Below, one piece after another: positions 1 to 12,000 of a stretch of DNA of 64,000 nucleotides. The notes beneath the pieces were generated by a model that was not told where the DNA came from, made no database searches, and was given only the letters and a program-made list of their open reading frames with translations. The stretch is from Gonatopus flavifemur (taxonomy: Eukaryota > Arthropoda > Insecta > Hymenoptera > Dryinidae). The first letter of the stretch is position 1. Every line of letters begins with the position of its first letter. A program made the translations under genes and the position numbers. The DNA is taken from positions 1,612,001-1,676,000 of the forward strand of contig JAFFJZ010000041.1 in assembly GCA_018340375.1 (NCBI GenBank). The letters run 5' to 3'.

Positions 1-600
1 CATTGATAATTCGGGGTCGCTGGTGACCCCAGCTGAACTTCAGAGCCCTCTCCTGGGTTGACAACCCCAATAAAAATATTTCTCTTCAAAATTCTTCAAA
101 ACTCTTCAGATTTTTCCACATAACTGTCAGATTTCGGACGCTTTGAGAAATTTGCAGAGTTTTCAACCATAAATATTACTCTACAAATTTCTGCAAAATT
201 GTACATAATTCTTCCAATCTTCGTAATATTTTATGAATTTCTCCACAAAATTCGTACAAAACTCGCGAAATCCCCATATTACATTAAATACTTCTCTGCA
301 TATTTCTGCATTACTCTACAAATCTCTGTTTTATCTATTCACTTTTGCTTGAGAAAAAAAATTTTTGTTCAGAGTTTATCTCTACGAATCTCCTTCCAGT
401 TCGACTTGAATGACATTACGGAAGAGACACCACATTGAAAGTCCATTTTTAGAAACTTTCCTCAGTGAGGATTGAACCCGGGTCCTGCGAGTGAGAAGCA
501 AAGCGTCTATCACATCAGCGGATCTCCGAGATGACTACAGTAATCTTAAAGTACCACTTATGGGAATCATCGCAATGGAAAATTTTGGAAAATTCGTTTT
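1..600. other. Non-coding AT-rich DNA with a tRNA-like relic
   Basis: No supported gene. On the minus strand at about 455-530 the sequence resembles a tRNA-derived SINE head: a B-box-like GGGTTCAATCC preceded about 40 bases upstream by an A-box-like GCTGATGTGATAGACGC. Stem pairing is poor, so it is not called as a functional tRNA. The 79-aa open frame at 199-438 has no recognisable domain and is low-complexity AT translation. Confidence 0.4.
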
Positions 601-1010
601 CGTGAGGTATAGACCAATCAATTCAGAATCTTCTGAAATGAAAAATGAATAGGTCGTGGGAGAGGGGATTTTTTTGACCTCAACTTGTGAATTTTTCCAA
701 TTGCTGAGTCAAATCGATAGAAAATTTTGAAAGTTCGTCCCTGTAAGATATAGACCAATCGATTCAGAATCTTATGAAACGAAAAATGAGTAGATCGTTG
801 GAGAAATGTTTTTTTCGACCTCAACTTGTAAATTTTTCCAAGTGCTGGGTCAAATCGATAGAAAATTTTTAAAAATTCGTTCCCATCAGATATAGATTAA
901 TCGATTCAGAATCCTCCGAAAGGGAAAATGAGTGGGTCGTGAGAGAGAGGTTTTTTCGGGGCCTACTAGTGAATTTTACTGAAGTTGTTTTGAGTCGATT
1001 GAAAAATTTG
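600..1010 (-). repeat. Diverged satellite relic, about three 141-bp monomers
   Basis: ATTCAGAATC recurs at 621, 762 and 903, exactly 141 bp apart, followed by GAAA..GAAAAATGA and TTTTTTC(G)ACCTC. These are the reverse complement of the monomers in the array at 6780-8105 (TTTTCCGTTTCAGAAG). The copies here are more diverged, which suggests an older or no longer homogenised block in opposite orientation. Confidence 0.8.
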
Positions 1011-1950
1011 AAAAAATTCACTTTATCTCCGCAAATGCGATTTGAGAAAAATGTATGAATTTGTATAGAAAACTCAACTCTCCGCCACAAGCCGTAATAT
1101 TCTTGGAATAGACAAATAAAGAGAAAATTCAAATTTTTTTCTGCAAATGTAGTTTGCAGAGAAATGTATGAATTCGTGGAGAAAATTCCTTTCCTCATCA
1201 AATGTTTCCACCATTTATCAAGTGGAAAAATGTTGAGAAGATTCAACATTTCCCAACAAAACAACTTTGACCAATAAGTTGGAAATGTACAGAGAAACCT
1301 TTACTGGCAATAGAAATTTTCAGAAATATGCAGAATTTCACAGAGTTTTGGAAGATGAATCTAAGAATTGCGATAATGAAGTTTTGCAGAGAAATTGTTG
1401 AAGTTTTGAAGAGAAATATTTTCATTGGGGAAACAACATTTATGAACTATGATATCGACCATAATTCAATTCGACTCTCTGACAGTCAATTGTCATTGTA
1501 GTTATATCAAGATATTGACGATCCTTGATTTTACAGTACATCAAAATAAGGCTGGGGTACCGAAAGACCCCACTTTATCAACAACGTCATAAAATTGTGT
1601 CGTGAATATTTTTGTTTTCTATAAATTTTATGCGTCATGCAGTTATTTGAATGCTATTATATGTAATATGAATGTTTATAACCTGTAAGTGCTATGTCAG
1701 AACGATTTCTAATCCTACGTGATGCTATTTCATGATTTGCAATTATATGAATTTCACGATGAGTAAAAAAAGCGAATGGTGATTGTATACTTGGGATTAT
1801 TTGTTATTTTAGTGGGATTGAATCATATAAAATGTGAAATCCAAGTACTTATGCGGTTTTGAATTTGTTTACTAATGGTAAACGTGTTCTGGCTTTGAGT
1901 TCATGCAGATTGAATACAAAAGACGTCATCCGGTTATCAGTTAAGAAGTT
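1011..1950. other. Non-coding stretch with short inverted repeats
   Basis: No supported gene. Two related segments (near 1025-1060 and 1135-1175, both with GCAAATG.. and AGAAA(A)ATGTATGAATT) show local repetition. The short minus-strand frames at 869-1264 and 1243-1425 are low-complexity Phe/Ile/Asn-rich and are not called. Confidence 0.4.
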
Positions 1951-1964
1951 CATCCGCGGTTTCT

Positions 1965-2752
1965 AAGAATTTGACTCAGAAAGTAGTGAGCGAAGCAATT
2001 GATGAACCTTCTGATGACGAAGTAGACTATGTAGAAGCATACTATACATTGGTTCTGAGGCAGAGTCAGATGTTAATGATGGAGAGGTTGAACAAGCACA
2101 TGAAGCTGAAGTCGATGAAGACTTTGAGGTCAGAATATTTCCATTTTCACAGATGCAAAAATCACATTCAAAAAATATTGAAAAGTCTCCTTTCACCTTG
2201 AGTTTGAACATTACATAGAGGAAAATATCGTTATCTTAGCGATCTGCCGCATAACTGATTATAAGTATAGCCATGATATTATTTTACAATGACACAAAAG
2301 GAGGTACGGATTGTTTTGACCACATGTGCCATGAATATACTACAGCGCGAAAGATTCAACGATTGCCTATGAGGTTCTGATTCAGAATGCTAGACCAAGG
2401 GGGAATTAATGCCTAAGTTCTTCACAACTTCAACATGAACAATGACAATCTTATCCGAAGAGATTTCCTTGAAAATTTGATCATGGCACTTGTCGAACCT
2501 CAATTACTAGTGAGTTTAAGGTTGGCAATAACAAACATCCGTTGTCATTTAAAAATTTCCATAGAAACCATCTTACAGACGGAGTCGCAATCACTTCCGG
2601 ATGCACCGTACGAGGGTAAAATTAAGAGACGTTGCAGTTTATGCCCAAGGTCTGCTGATCGGAAGGTCGAAACATATTGCGGACGGTGCAAACGATCTGT
2701 ATGCGAACAGCACAGATCTGTTTGGTGTTCCCAATGCACTACTCACGATTGA
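1965..2752 (+). pseudogene. piggyBac transposase remnant, catalytic core deleted
   Basis: About 1965-2200 encodes an acidic N-terminal piece (AIDEPSDDEVDYVEAYY, continuing in another frame with SEAESDVNDGEVEQ). About 2275-2430 encodes the late-core piggyBac motif YNDTKGGTDCFDHM and TTARKIQRLP, in-frame stops included. From 2435 it continues as NLIRRDFLENLIMALVEPQL and ends, after 2630, in the C-terminal Cys-rich finger (CSLCPRS..CGRCKRSVCEQH..WCSQC). N- and C-terminal parts are thus only about 70 bp apart, so most of the DDD domain has been deleted. It cannot encode an active transposase. The family is clear from motif order; the element ends were not resolved. Confidence 0.85.
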
Positions 2753-3496
2753 GAACCTGATCTTTTAATTTCATTGTTCTGATATCCATTTTAGTGACTC
2801 ATCATCGTTGTAATAAAGACAATTATGTTTTAAAAGATTTCATCAACTGTTTTTTGTTCAACTTGTACTCCCATCAGTTTTCCAAACTTTCTCATTTCCA
2901 CATGCCTGAATAATTATACTTTTTGGTGACCACACAAGAACGACCAATGCTACCTGAAAGCTGTATTTTTCCTCTTTACAATCCCGTTTGAAAATCTGAA
3001 ATCGATCCATTTTTCACAAAACTACGCTATTTTGTTTGAAAAAAGGGGATTTTCGCTTGATTTGGGATTTTTTTCGTTCTCACGAGTTTTTCGACATTTT
3101 GACGCGAGATAAGCGTCATGACGGGCATGGAGTATTCGGAATTGTTTATAATGTTTATTTACAAACAAATGCGATGGTTGAAAATTTTCCGAACCACCTA
3201 TTCTTATATGAAATTCTCCGTAGAACACGATTGCGGGGTTTTCATCCACGTGAATTGATATTTTCAACAAATTGTTCAAACAATAATTGTTTCAACAAAT
3301 TGTGAAAATTTTTTCCCCCGTGGATGTTCATTCTCCACCCACATATCCTATTTCCAATAGTTACTTTTTCCGTAGGCCAAGGAGTTTCGCCATGGGCATT
3401 AATGGGTTAATGATCCCACCACTTCCGTGTGAATCACATATTAAATGAAGTTGATACAATAACTCCACAGATACCATTGGATGAATTCATTCCTTA
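2753..3496. other. Non-coding; short hairpin
   Basis: No supported gene. A small inverted repeat lies at about 3237-3335 (CATCCACGTG ... CCCCGTGGATG). The opposing open frames at 3022-3279 and 3036-3305 overlap on both strands with no recognisable domain. Confidence 0.35.
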
Positions 3497-3719
3497 CACT
3501 GTCAGAAATATCTGGAAGTTTTTTTCAATCACGTACATGAAGTCAGGTTAATACAAATTTTAAATTGAATTTATTGTACAAAAACATGAAAAAAATATAG
3601 ATTATGCTATAGTTTACATTAAACTTCATGTAAAATGTGTATGAAACTCAATTCATGCACGTATTTGAAAAAAACTTCCAGCAAATGCATTAAAATTAAT
3701 GCAGAAATTTCTAACAGTG
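3497..3719. mobile_element. MITE, Tc1/mariner type (TA duplication)
   Basis: Palindromic 223-bp element starting CACTGTCAGAAAT and ending ATTTCTAACAGTG, with inner arms GGAAGTTTTTTTCAA / TTGAAAAAAACTTCC. Flanked on both sides by TA. No coding capacity. Confidence 0.75.
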
Positions 3720-4047
3720 TAGACTCAAAGAAAAATTCATCGGTTCAAAACATTTTTCTTCTCAGTATACTAGCTAACACAAACACATTATGTGATATCG
3801 ACACAAAAATATGTGTGGACCGTTTGAGACATGTGGAATGTGTTTGATTTAACACAAAATTTCCAACTGTGTACATTCTACCAATGTTTGTATTTCGTAT
3901 ATACTTTGCTGCTATAATTATAATTATACTTCGTATAACTTCTGCTGCTGCTTGTGTTGATTATATGTATGCGCTCTGTTCAGGAGCAGAACTAGTATTT
4001 TATAACAACAAATTCAAAGTTAATGCTAGAGTTTCCTTCATACCCTA

Positions 4048-4475
4048 TTAAAAATGATTCATATATGGACCCATATAAGCCATATATGTTTCCTTCATAA
4101 TTCATGTATGGTTCATATATGAAAAACTTTCTCCATATATGGATTATTCATGTCCTTGAAGTTTGAATCGTTCATAGGAACGGACCGAAATTTTAAACTC
4201 ACAAAAGCTGATGAACTATCGTTATTTTACACTTTGGATTAACTCCTTGGGACTGAAAACATCGTCCTAAGAATGTACTGCAAGATTTGTGGTTCCTATA
4301 ACAGCTGAATATTGTGTTGTCCGAGCACTAATTCGTTTCAATAAACGATTCAAACTTCAGCAACATGATTATTCAGGGGACATTCGTGATTGCATAGGAA
4401 TTGATTTTCATAACTCCCATAAATGAGCCATATATGAGTTATGTAGGTTCTATATAGAATTCATTTTTACTATGG
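4048..4475. repeat. Inverted-repeat element rich in CATATATGG motifs
   Basis: Arms AAAAATGATTCATATATGG (4048 onward) and CTATATAGAATTCATTTTT (about 4450-4470) face each other, each with several CATATATG words. A second inner hairpin pairs CTTGAAGTTTGAATCG (about 4155) with CGATTCAAACTTCAG (about 4346). Exact ends are uncertain. Confidence 0.5.
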
Positions 4476-4680
4476 TTCATGTTAGAACTACTCATGTAAG
4501 GCATAACCAATAATATGAGACGAACATAAAATGGAATGAATGAAGATGGATAGATATGAGAAGAATGAAATGATACAAGTGTAGATGATGAGAGTAATGG
4601 TAACAGAAGAAACGAATGACCGAGCTCATCAGGTAAGCATACATCTACAATATCCCGATTTGTCAGTAAATAACACTTAC

Positions 4681-4739
4681 CCAACTGTTACAAGTGCAGA
4701 TAACAAGGCAATGGCGTACACAACGGTTCGCAGGAACAT
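4681..4739 (-). CDS. Signal-peptide exon 1 of a protease-homologue paralogue
   Basis: Fifty-nine bases from ATG at 4739 to a GTAAGT donor at 4680, encoding MFLRTVVYAIALLSALVTV plus two bases of a Gly codon: a hydrophobic secretory signal. It matches exon 1 of the protease homologue at 49581-49639 in length, intron phase (2), donor and almost every residue (MFPRTAVYAILLVSALATV). Intron 1 (about 4500-4680) also aligns with about 48940-49580. No matching exon 2 is seen in 1-4680, so the body either lies left of the window or is lost; whether this copy is still a working gene is unknown. Confidence 0.75.
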
Positions 4740-4790
4740 CTTGAGAGATTGAGAGGTATCCGGCCAAGTTCACAGTATATATGCAGGGTG
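4740..4790 (-). promoter_or_regulatory. Core promoter of the upstream paralogue (TATA + initiator)
   Basis: Reading the minus strand, TATATATAC starts about 33 bases before CTCAATC, a good initiator fit at 4750, and ATG begins 11 bases later. The same arrangement is conserved at 49640-49690. This implies a transcript with only about an 11-nt 5' leader. Position of the start is inferred from spacing. Confidence 0.6.
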
Positions 4791-4872
4791 ATCACAATGT
4801 GAATTCAAAAATTTATACATAAAATGCATGAGTTGATAATTTTGTCATATGAATGATTTATTCACCAGGTTT

Positions 4873-6462
4873 ATTCTAGACACACTGAGAGAAATATTAA
4901 GCTAATACAGTATGTAATTCATGTATACTGAATTGTCATTTCGATTCAATGTTGACTTAGTATTAACTACAAGCTATATCAGTGTATAACACGTCCAAGC
5001 CGTTTCGACATAACTTTTGTGCTGTAGCAGACACGGACACATACAACAGCAGCAGTGGTAGCATGATACGGTTGCTCCCTACCTTACCGTGCAATATTTG
5101 CTTGAGTCGCATGCTGAAACAGTATGTTGGTCGAACTAAAGGAGTAGGTATGTACAATAGTTGTTAATATATCAAGTCATGCTCCGGTATTCGCAAAATT
5201 AATTGATATTTTTTATTGTGATAAATTGTATTTTATCGTTAATCTTTTCAATAGTTATTACCACGCATACAGTGTAAGTACACCGAACTCTCATCATACT
5301 TGTATTGACGCTCAAGTGATTCCGAAATTACCTCCGTGTCAGTGCATTATAAAACAAAATGGACAACTGATAATGACACGTTATGACCTGTAATATTGAG
5401 TTGATAAAATTTTAAACGCTCACATTATTTTATTATTTTACTATCCCTCCATTGTTCATATTTATCAATTATGAATTAGTAGAATGAAAATTATTCGGGA
5501 TAAAATTGTGTATAAAACAGCTCATTAAGAAAAGATACGTCGTAGTTTAATGCTCCTTAACTATGGTAATGAAATTTTATTATTTATTAACAAGCATTAA
5601 AATTATGCAAAAACTAAAGTTTTGCATGTAAGGCACCACCGTTATAAAGCTTTTACCTCTTCTTTGAGAATGAGAATTTGTTGTTCATTGAAAAAAAAAA
5701 AATAAGCCGTACTTTGATGATCTAACATTATTTTAACAGTAGTCAGAGCCAATTTTTCAAGGATATTTTTAGAATTTCATATTTTTTATTTACAAATTGT
5801 TGCTGTATGAATGTTAATAACTCTCGTGTCCCTAATGAAATAATTTGGCTTTATGCTGCGTCAGAAATAAATCAAAAACGCCCAAGTCTTGTAAACCAAG
5901 CTAAGTCCAGTACGCCGCTTCAATTTCATGTTGTCGGTTAGCTCGAGTAGCATGCTGTATGAGCATGTGGCTCAAGCAAACACAACATGGTGAGATGCGC
6001 AGCAGCAGTAGCACACTGGCGCAGCTGGTGTTGTACGAGGCTGTACCTGCTACAGTATGAATATTATATCGACATGGCTTCCCTGGTGAAAATAAAGCGT
6101 GCATTTGGAGCGTCGCATAGGAGTGTTATTACCGTCACATGAGAGTGTATTAAGAGTCAATTGGCGCAGTTCAGCGTGGATCGAGCGTAAAGAAAAGCGT
6201 TCATGCACGCTGTACTCACGCTTATATTGAAGTAAGCGTGCATTAAACGTATATTGGCCAAAATCACGTTATTGGTACGCTGTTTGAACTTTATGTGCAC
6301 GCCGTTTTTTCGCCAGGGTTGGACGATTCGCATACTGTTTTCGCAGACATCTTTGCTGTTGATGTATATTATGAATACGTTTTCAGTACACTAACCTTAT
6401 GTGCTATAATATCATGCGATTAGTGTACTGCAGCAGCTTAATATTTCTCTCGGTGCAGTACC
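4873..6462. mobile_element. Large inverted-repeat element with CACTGAGAGAAA ends
   Basis: Left end CACTGAGAGAAATATTAAGCT (4873), right end AGCTTAATATTTCTCTCGGTG (to 6462). The arms (about 4873-5165 and 5880-6462) contain each other's reverse complement; their short open frames (4982-5167 plus, 5901-6104 minus) are two decayed readings of the same sequence, not independent genes. The right arm carries the 6081-6318 insertion. The middle (5170-5880) is AT-rich and non-coding. No transposase is seen; flanks do not give a clean TA duplication. Confidence 0.65.
6081..6318. mobile_element. MITE, CCC...GGG group, 2-bp TT duplication
   Basis: Starts CCCTGGTGAAAATAAAGCG and ends CGTTTTTTCGCCAGGG, flanked by TT on both sides. 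The opposite arm of the host inverted repeat (about 4990-5010) preserves the uninterrupted sequence GGCTTGGACG, confirming both boundaries and the duplicated dinucleotide. No coding capacity. Confidence 0.85.
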
Positions 6463-6780
6463 CTAACAGCACAACACCTTTCAGTTACCTTTCAGAAACA
6501 TGACTATCTTACATTTCATACAAATAACATTTGAAATGTAACTGTTAGGTTTCTGACACCTTGCAGTTATCATCTTTCAAATATGATGTTTCAGATACCG
6601 TTCGAAGTTATGTGTATGCCTATATGATGAGATTTTTATCACACTGTTTAAACATCTTGGTGATATTACAAATGTTACAGAACAAGTGAGTACGACAATT
6701 TCCAAAGCTTGACATGTGAAAGACTTTTTCCCATTTATTCTACAGATGTTTGACCGAATCTCCGCACTGATTCTGTTTTG
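6463..6780. other. Non-coding
   Basis: Contains several ACCTTTCAGTTA/CTTTCAGAAACATG-like near-repeats (6476-6620) but no coding or RNA feature that can be supported. Confidence 0.35.
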
Positions 6781-8105
6781 AATCTGTTTCTCTATGTTTC
6801 AGCGGCTAGTGAAATTTACAAGCTGTCCCCAGGAAAAACCTTTGTCTCACAACCCAGACAGCACAAAAGTTCTAGAAGAGCTCGTGATGGATACATTGTA
6901 TTCCTTAAGAGATCTTCTAGAACTCTTGTGCTGTCTGGAAATCTATTCATTTTCCGTTTCAGAAGATTCTGAATCGATTGGTCTATATAACACGGAGACA
7001 AATTTTTGAAATTTTTTTATCACCTCGCTTCAGCACTTGGTAAAATCTCGAGGTCCACTTTTTTCAAAAGTGTCTCCACAGTGCTGTTGGTTTTCCGTTT
7101 CAGAAGATTCTGAATCGATTGGCCTATATCCCACGGAGACAATTTCGGGAATTTTTTATTCAATTTGGCCCAGCACTTGGTAAAATCTCGAGGTCCAGTT
7201 TTTCAAAAACGTGCTTCTAACGCGCCGTCCATTTTCCGTTTCAGAAGATTCTGAATCGATAGGTCTATATCTCACGAAGACAAATTTTCGAAATTTTTTC
7301 ATCAACTTGCTCCAGCACTTGGTGAAATTTCGAGGTCCACTTTTTTCAAAAGTGTCTCCAAAGTGCTGTTAATTTTCCGTTTCAGAAGATTCTGAATCGA
7401 TTGGTCTATATCCCATGGAGACAAATTTTGGGAATTTTTTATTCAATTTGGCCCAGCACTTGGTAAAATCTCGAGGTCCAGTTTTTCAAAAACGTGCTTC
7501 TAACGCGCTGTCCATTCTCCGTTTCAGAAGATTCTGAATCGATAGGTCTATATCTCACGAAGACAAATTTTTGAAATTTTTTTATTACCTTGCTTCAGCA
7601 CTTGGTAAAATCTCGAGGTCCACTTTTCTCAAAAGTGTCTCCAAAGTGCTGTTCATTTTCCGTTTCAGAAGATTCTGAATCGATTGGCCTATATCCCACG
7701 GAGACAAATTTCGGGAATTTTTTATTCAATTTGGCCCAGCACTTGGTAAAATCTCGAGGTCCAGTTTTTCACAAACGTGCTTCTAACGCGCTGTCCATTT
7801 TCCGTTTCAGAAGATTCTGAATCGATAGGTCTATATCTCACGAAGACAAATTTTTGAAATTTTTTTATTACCTTGCTTCAGCACTTGGTAAAATCTCGAG
7901 GTCCACTTTTCTCAAAAGTGTCTCCAAAGTGCTGTTCATTTTCCGTTTCAGAAGATTCTGAATCGATTGGCCTATATCCCACGGAGACAAATTTCCGGAA
8001 TTTTTTATTCAATCTGGCCCAGCACTTGGTAAAATCTCGAGGTCCAGTTTTTCAAAAACCTGCTTCTAACGCGCTGTCCATTTTCCGTTTCAGCAGATTC
8101 TGAGT
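6780..8105 (+). repeat. Tandem satellite: ~141-bp monomers in a ~283-bp dimer
   Basis: The anchor TTTCCGTTTC (or a one-base variant) recurs at 6951, 7092, 7233, 7374, 7516, 7657, 7799, 7940 and 8082, a 141-142 bp period. Two monomer types alternate: one with TCCACTTTTxTCAAAAGTGTCTCCA, the other with CCAGTTTTTCAAAAACGTGCTTCTAACGCGC. Every second anchor is 282-283 bp apart and neighbouring dimers are nearly identical, so the unit now amplified is the dimer. Open frames at 7590-7820 and 7873-8103 are by-products. A degenerate monomer at the left edge is split by the insertion at 6853-6939. Confidence 0.92.
6853..6939. mobile_element. Short MITE inside the satellite, CCCAGACAGCAC ends
   Basis: Hairpin of about 87 bp: CCCAGACAGCACAAAAGTTC ... 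GAACTCTTGTGCTGTCTGG, flanked by AA on both sides if the last G of the right end has mutated to A. The flanking satellite monomer reads continuously when the element is removed. Confidence 0.6.
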
Positions 8106-8110
8106 CGGTT

Positions 8111-9083
8111 GCTTTACCTCTCTCGGGAACGAATTACTAAGAATTCTCACCTGATCCTAATAAGGAGTGCCTTGTAACATTGCACATTTGTAGTTTTGCG
8201 AAATTGTCCCAAACAAATCTGCGTGACTTCTGAGTAAGTTCAACCACGGAGATTATACTCCCTCCACCCAGATAGCACACAAGAATCCAAATCAATTCTG
8301 GGAAAAGAACTCTTGAAGAACTCTTCTAGATTAAAAAAAGTTCTTGAAGAGATTCAAAAAGAATTCGATTCGTCAGACATTTGTGAGTTCCATCAAAGTT
8401 CTCAAAGAATTCTCATAGAATTTTAATGGAACTCGCAAATGTCTGACAAATCGAATTCTTCTTGAAACTCTCCAAGAAAGTTTTGTATCCTATAAGGGCT
8501 CTTTGAAAGTCTATTTCTCAGAACGCATTTAGGATTCTTGTGTGCCTTTCGGATGAGGCTCGTCTCCCATGGACCGAAATTTCTGGGGAATGGAATGAAA
8601 TCCGTAGACCCAATCGGTTCGTGGATAGTAACTTACTAGAATTGCCCGGGAATCCCCTAAAAATTGCGATCCATGGGTGAGGCTAGCTACAGATTCTTTC
8701 AGAGCGTCCTATCAGGAATCTATAAAAGATTGTACATTGGTTCAATTTTCAGAAATCTTGTTGTACAATTGAAGCGCATATGTGCTACATAAAATTCTGA
8801 ACTCTTTAATCTGAGCGTATTCCAACCACTAGTTGTTGAAAAACCAGGATTCGTCACAATTTCAAGTACATATGGGGTAAAATTCGCCAAGTGTTCCCAC
8901 CTGAAAATTTCAATCCCATCAATGTTGATGAAATTCCATGAATTTGTTGTACTAGTGACCCTCTTCAAATTGTGTCAACACCAGGTTTCTAGGAAGTCAG
9001 GTTTTCGTGGTACAGGGGTTTAAATTTTCAAAATTTTTATGATCTGCGTTTTTTCGAAAAATCATCATCCTCATTAATTCCAT
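8111..9083. other. Non-coding spacer with one MITE
   Basis: No supported gene. Apart from the MITE at 8267-8552, the only notable sequence is GGGGTAAAATTCGCCAAGTG at about 8873, which recurs at about 9896 just inside the left arm of the fold-back element. Confidence 0.4.
8267..8552. mobile_element. Palindromic MITE with CCCAGATAGCACACAAGAATCC end
   Basis: Arms CACACAAGAATCC / GGATTCTTGTGTG with an inner inverted repeat (CAGACATTTGTGAGTTCCAT / ATGGAACTCGCAAATGTCTG). The last few bases at the right end are diverged, so the duplication is not resolved. Confidence 0.65.
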
Positions 9084-12000
9084 TTAATGAAAATATGTTA
9101 TCACTGATATTTTTGGGATTTTTTCTAAATTTTACGATAAAAATACTTTTATTCATGCAGAAGGAATATTTCACATAGAAATTCGATTTTTAAAAGGATT
9201 TTCACATTTTTCGGTCACTGCGGCCCTTTTGATATTGATGAAACCTTGATAAATCGAAAGCTTGATTCCTTAGCTTCAAAATCATATAGGTTCAAAAATG
9301 GGACGAAGAAATTTCCCCAAGGTACAGAGTTCCAAGTGGGTACGTATCGTACCTTGAGTGCGTGACGATCACACCATCGATTTTCAGTGTATTGTTTTAT
9401 GAAAAAAGTAATTATCAAATTTATTTTCTCAATTTTGCCTACCACATTGCTCAATACAACCATCTAGATTACCCCCTTCAAATGAATAATTGATTCACGA
9501 CACACGGTTAAAGAAAACACGTCATACTTTATTAGAACATTATTGTCATAATTAGTCATACCAATTTGTCATCTTGGAACCACTGAATTTCTTTTTATTG
9601 ATAATCAATTTTTATGGAAACGCGGATACTGTAACTGGTAAAAGTAACTGTAAGTAGTGACTTTCTTTGTACAAGTTATAGTACTCTGATTATTTACAAA
9701 ATTGAATTATTGCTACATAAATGTACAGAATGATATTGAACAATTCGCGGTATTTATAATTATCGATCTTCTGATCCTTCTGAAAGGTTGTTCCTATACT
9801 CTAATTTTTATGCCTTCTTCGGGTCTTTGGGAATATATCATATTGCACTGCCGAAGAGTGAGTTTTAAGAATAAACGACGAATGTTCCATAGGTGGGGTA
9901 AAATTCGCCAAGTGCACGCCTTGAAATTAACGAGGAGGAAACTTTTGATATAAATGAAGAAGATTTTCCCGTTCCATCAACAAAAATTCCTGAGAATTTA
10001 AATCGAAAGTGTCAAATAAAACACCATGCATCAGCTATTGAAGTTCTCGATCAAATCAAAGAAAAATTCAACCAGTCTTCCAGTTACTCAGAAAAGATTT
10101 TGCTTCTAACCCTTGCTCCAAAATCATGGGGACGAAGGACATTGGCTACTGAATTCAACGCTTCGGAACGTCAAGCTAGGAAAGCCATACAGTTGGTAGC
10201 TGGAAACGGGATTCTAACATCACCAAATCCAAAGCGAGGACGAAGGTTATCTTGCGAGATTGAAAATTCCATCATAGCATTTTACTTGAATGATGAAAAT
10301 AGCCGGATATTGCCAGGCATGAAGGATTATGTTTCGATCAAAACCAATGATGGAACGCGTGAACATGTTCAAAAAAGATTGATTTTATGCAATCTTGCCG
10401 AATTGTATTCTTCATTCGAATTGAAGAATCCTACAGTTGAGGTGAGCTTATCGAAATTTTCACAGCTGAGACCTCGCAATTGTGTACTCGCTACAGCTTC
10501 TGGAACTCATACCGTATGCGTGTGTGTTTATCATGAAAACGTGAATTCAATGCTAGATGCCATAAGTTTACAAAAACTAACGTTTGCGACAGATTTCCCC
10601 ATGGCTTCTCACCATGATGCTATTAAAATGCTTGTATGTGATAATCCTACTTCTGAATGCTATCTGGACAAGTGTTTAGCGTGTCCTGGAATAGACAATT
10701 TTGAGGATTTTCTTCAATCGAATCTTACAGACCAGTAAAATGAGAGAGTGGAATATCAAATTTGGCAACAAACTTATCGCAGCACTTTGAAAACTGAAAT
10801 AGCAGACGCAGATTTCATGGACGATCTCTGTGAACGGTTACATAAGTTAAAATCTCACGCTTTTATAGCAAAGGAGCAATCGTGCTTTCTTAAGAATCTC
10901 AAGGATAATTCGAAGGCCGGAGAATTCATAGTTACATGTGATTTTGCTGAAAACTATGCATTCATTGCTCAGAATGCTATTCAATCGTTTCATTGGAATA
11001 ACAATCAAGTTACCATTTTCACAACAGTAATTTATTACAGAACGGATGAGTTAAAACATCGCAGTATACCAATTTTGTCTGATATTCTGACTCATGATAC
11101 GGTAGCTGTTTATGAATTTCGAAAAATTATTACAAAGTATTTGCAAGATAATTTTGAATGTGAAAAAATCTTCTACTTCACTGATGGAGCATCACAACAT
11201 TTCAAAAATAAATATAATTTTGCAAATCTACATCATGAACATGATTTTGGAATTGCGGCTGAGTGGCATTTTCATGCAAGTGCACATGGCAAAGGACCTT
11301 GCGACGGTATTGGTGGAAATTTGAAGGGACTTGCAGCACGTGCAAGTCTGCAAGCATCATCAAATGAAAATCAAATTTTGACTGCGGATGCTCTTTATCA
11401 GTGGGTTAAGGAACATCTGAAAGAAACTGTAATTTTTTTCAGTCCAAAGAGTACTCATATAGAGGCTACGAAAGCACTTGAAAAACGATTTGCATCTGCG
11501 AAAACGATAGCAGGAACTCTCAAATACCATTGTGTAATACCTATGGAACATTCATCGTTTATTTCTAAAAACTCACTCTTCGGCAGTGCAATATGATATA
11601 TTCCCAAAGACCCGAAGAAGGCATAAAAATTAGAGTATAGGAACAACCTTTCAGAAGGATCAGAAGATCGATAATTATAAATACCGCAAATTGTTTAATA
11701 TCATTCTGTACATTTATGTAGCAATAATTCAATTTTGTAAATAATCAGAGTACTATAACTTGTACAAAGAAAGTCACTACTTACAGTTACTTTTACCAGT
11801 TACAGTATCCGCGTTTCCATAAAAATTGATTATCAATAAAAAGAAATTCAGTGGTTCCAAGATGACAAATTGGTATGACTAATTATGACAATAATGTTCT
11901 AATAAAGTATGACGTGTTTTCTTTAACCGTGTGTCGTGAATCAATTATTCATTTGGAGGGGGTAATCTAGATGGTTGTATTGAGCAATGTGGTAGGCAAA

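Noticed and set aside
4982..6104. Similar short Cys-containing proteins on opposite strands (4982-5167 plus, 5901-6104 minus)
   Set aside because: They are mirror readings of the two arms of one inverted-repeat element.
7590..8103. Two repeated 76-aa open frames that look like duplicated small genes
   Set aside because: They are the same frame through consecutive 283-bp satellite dimers; no codon or splice evidence.
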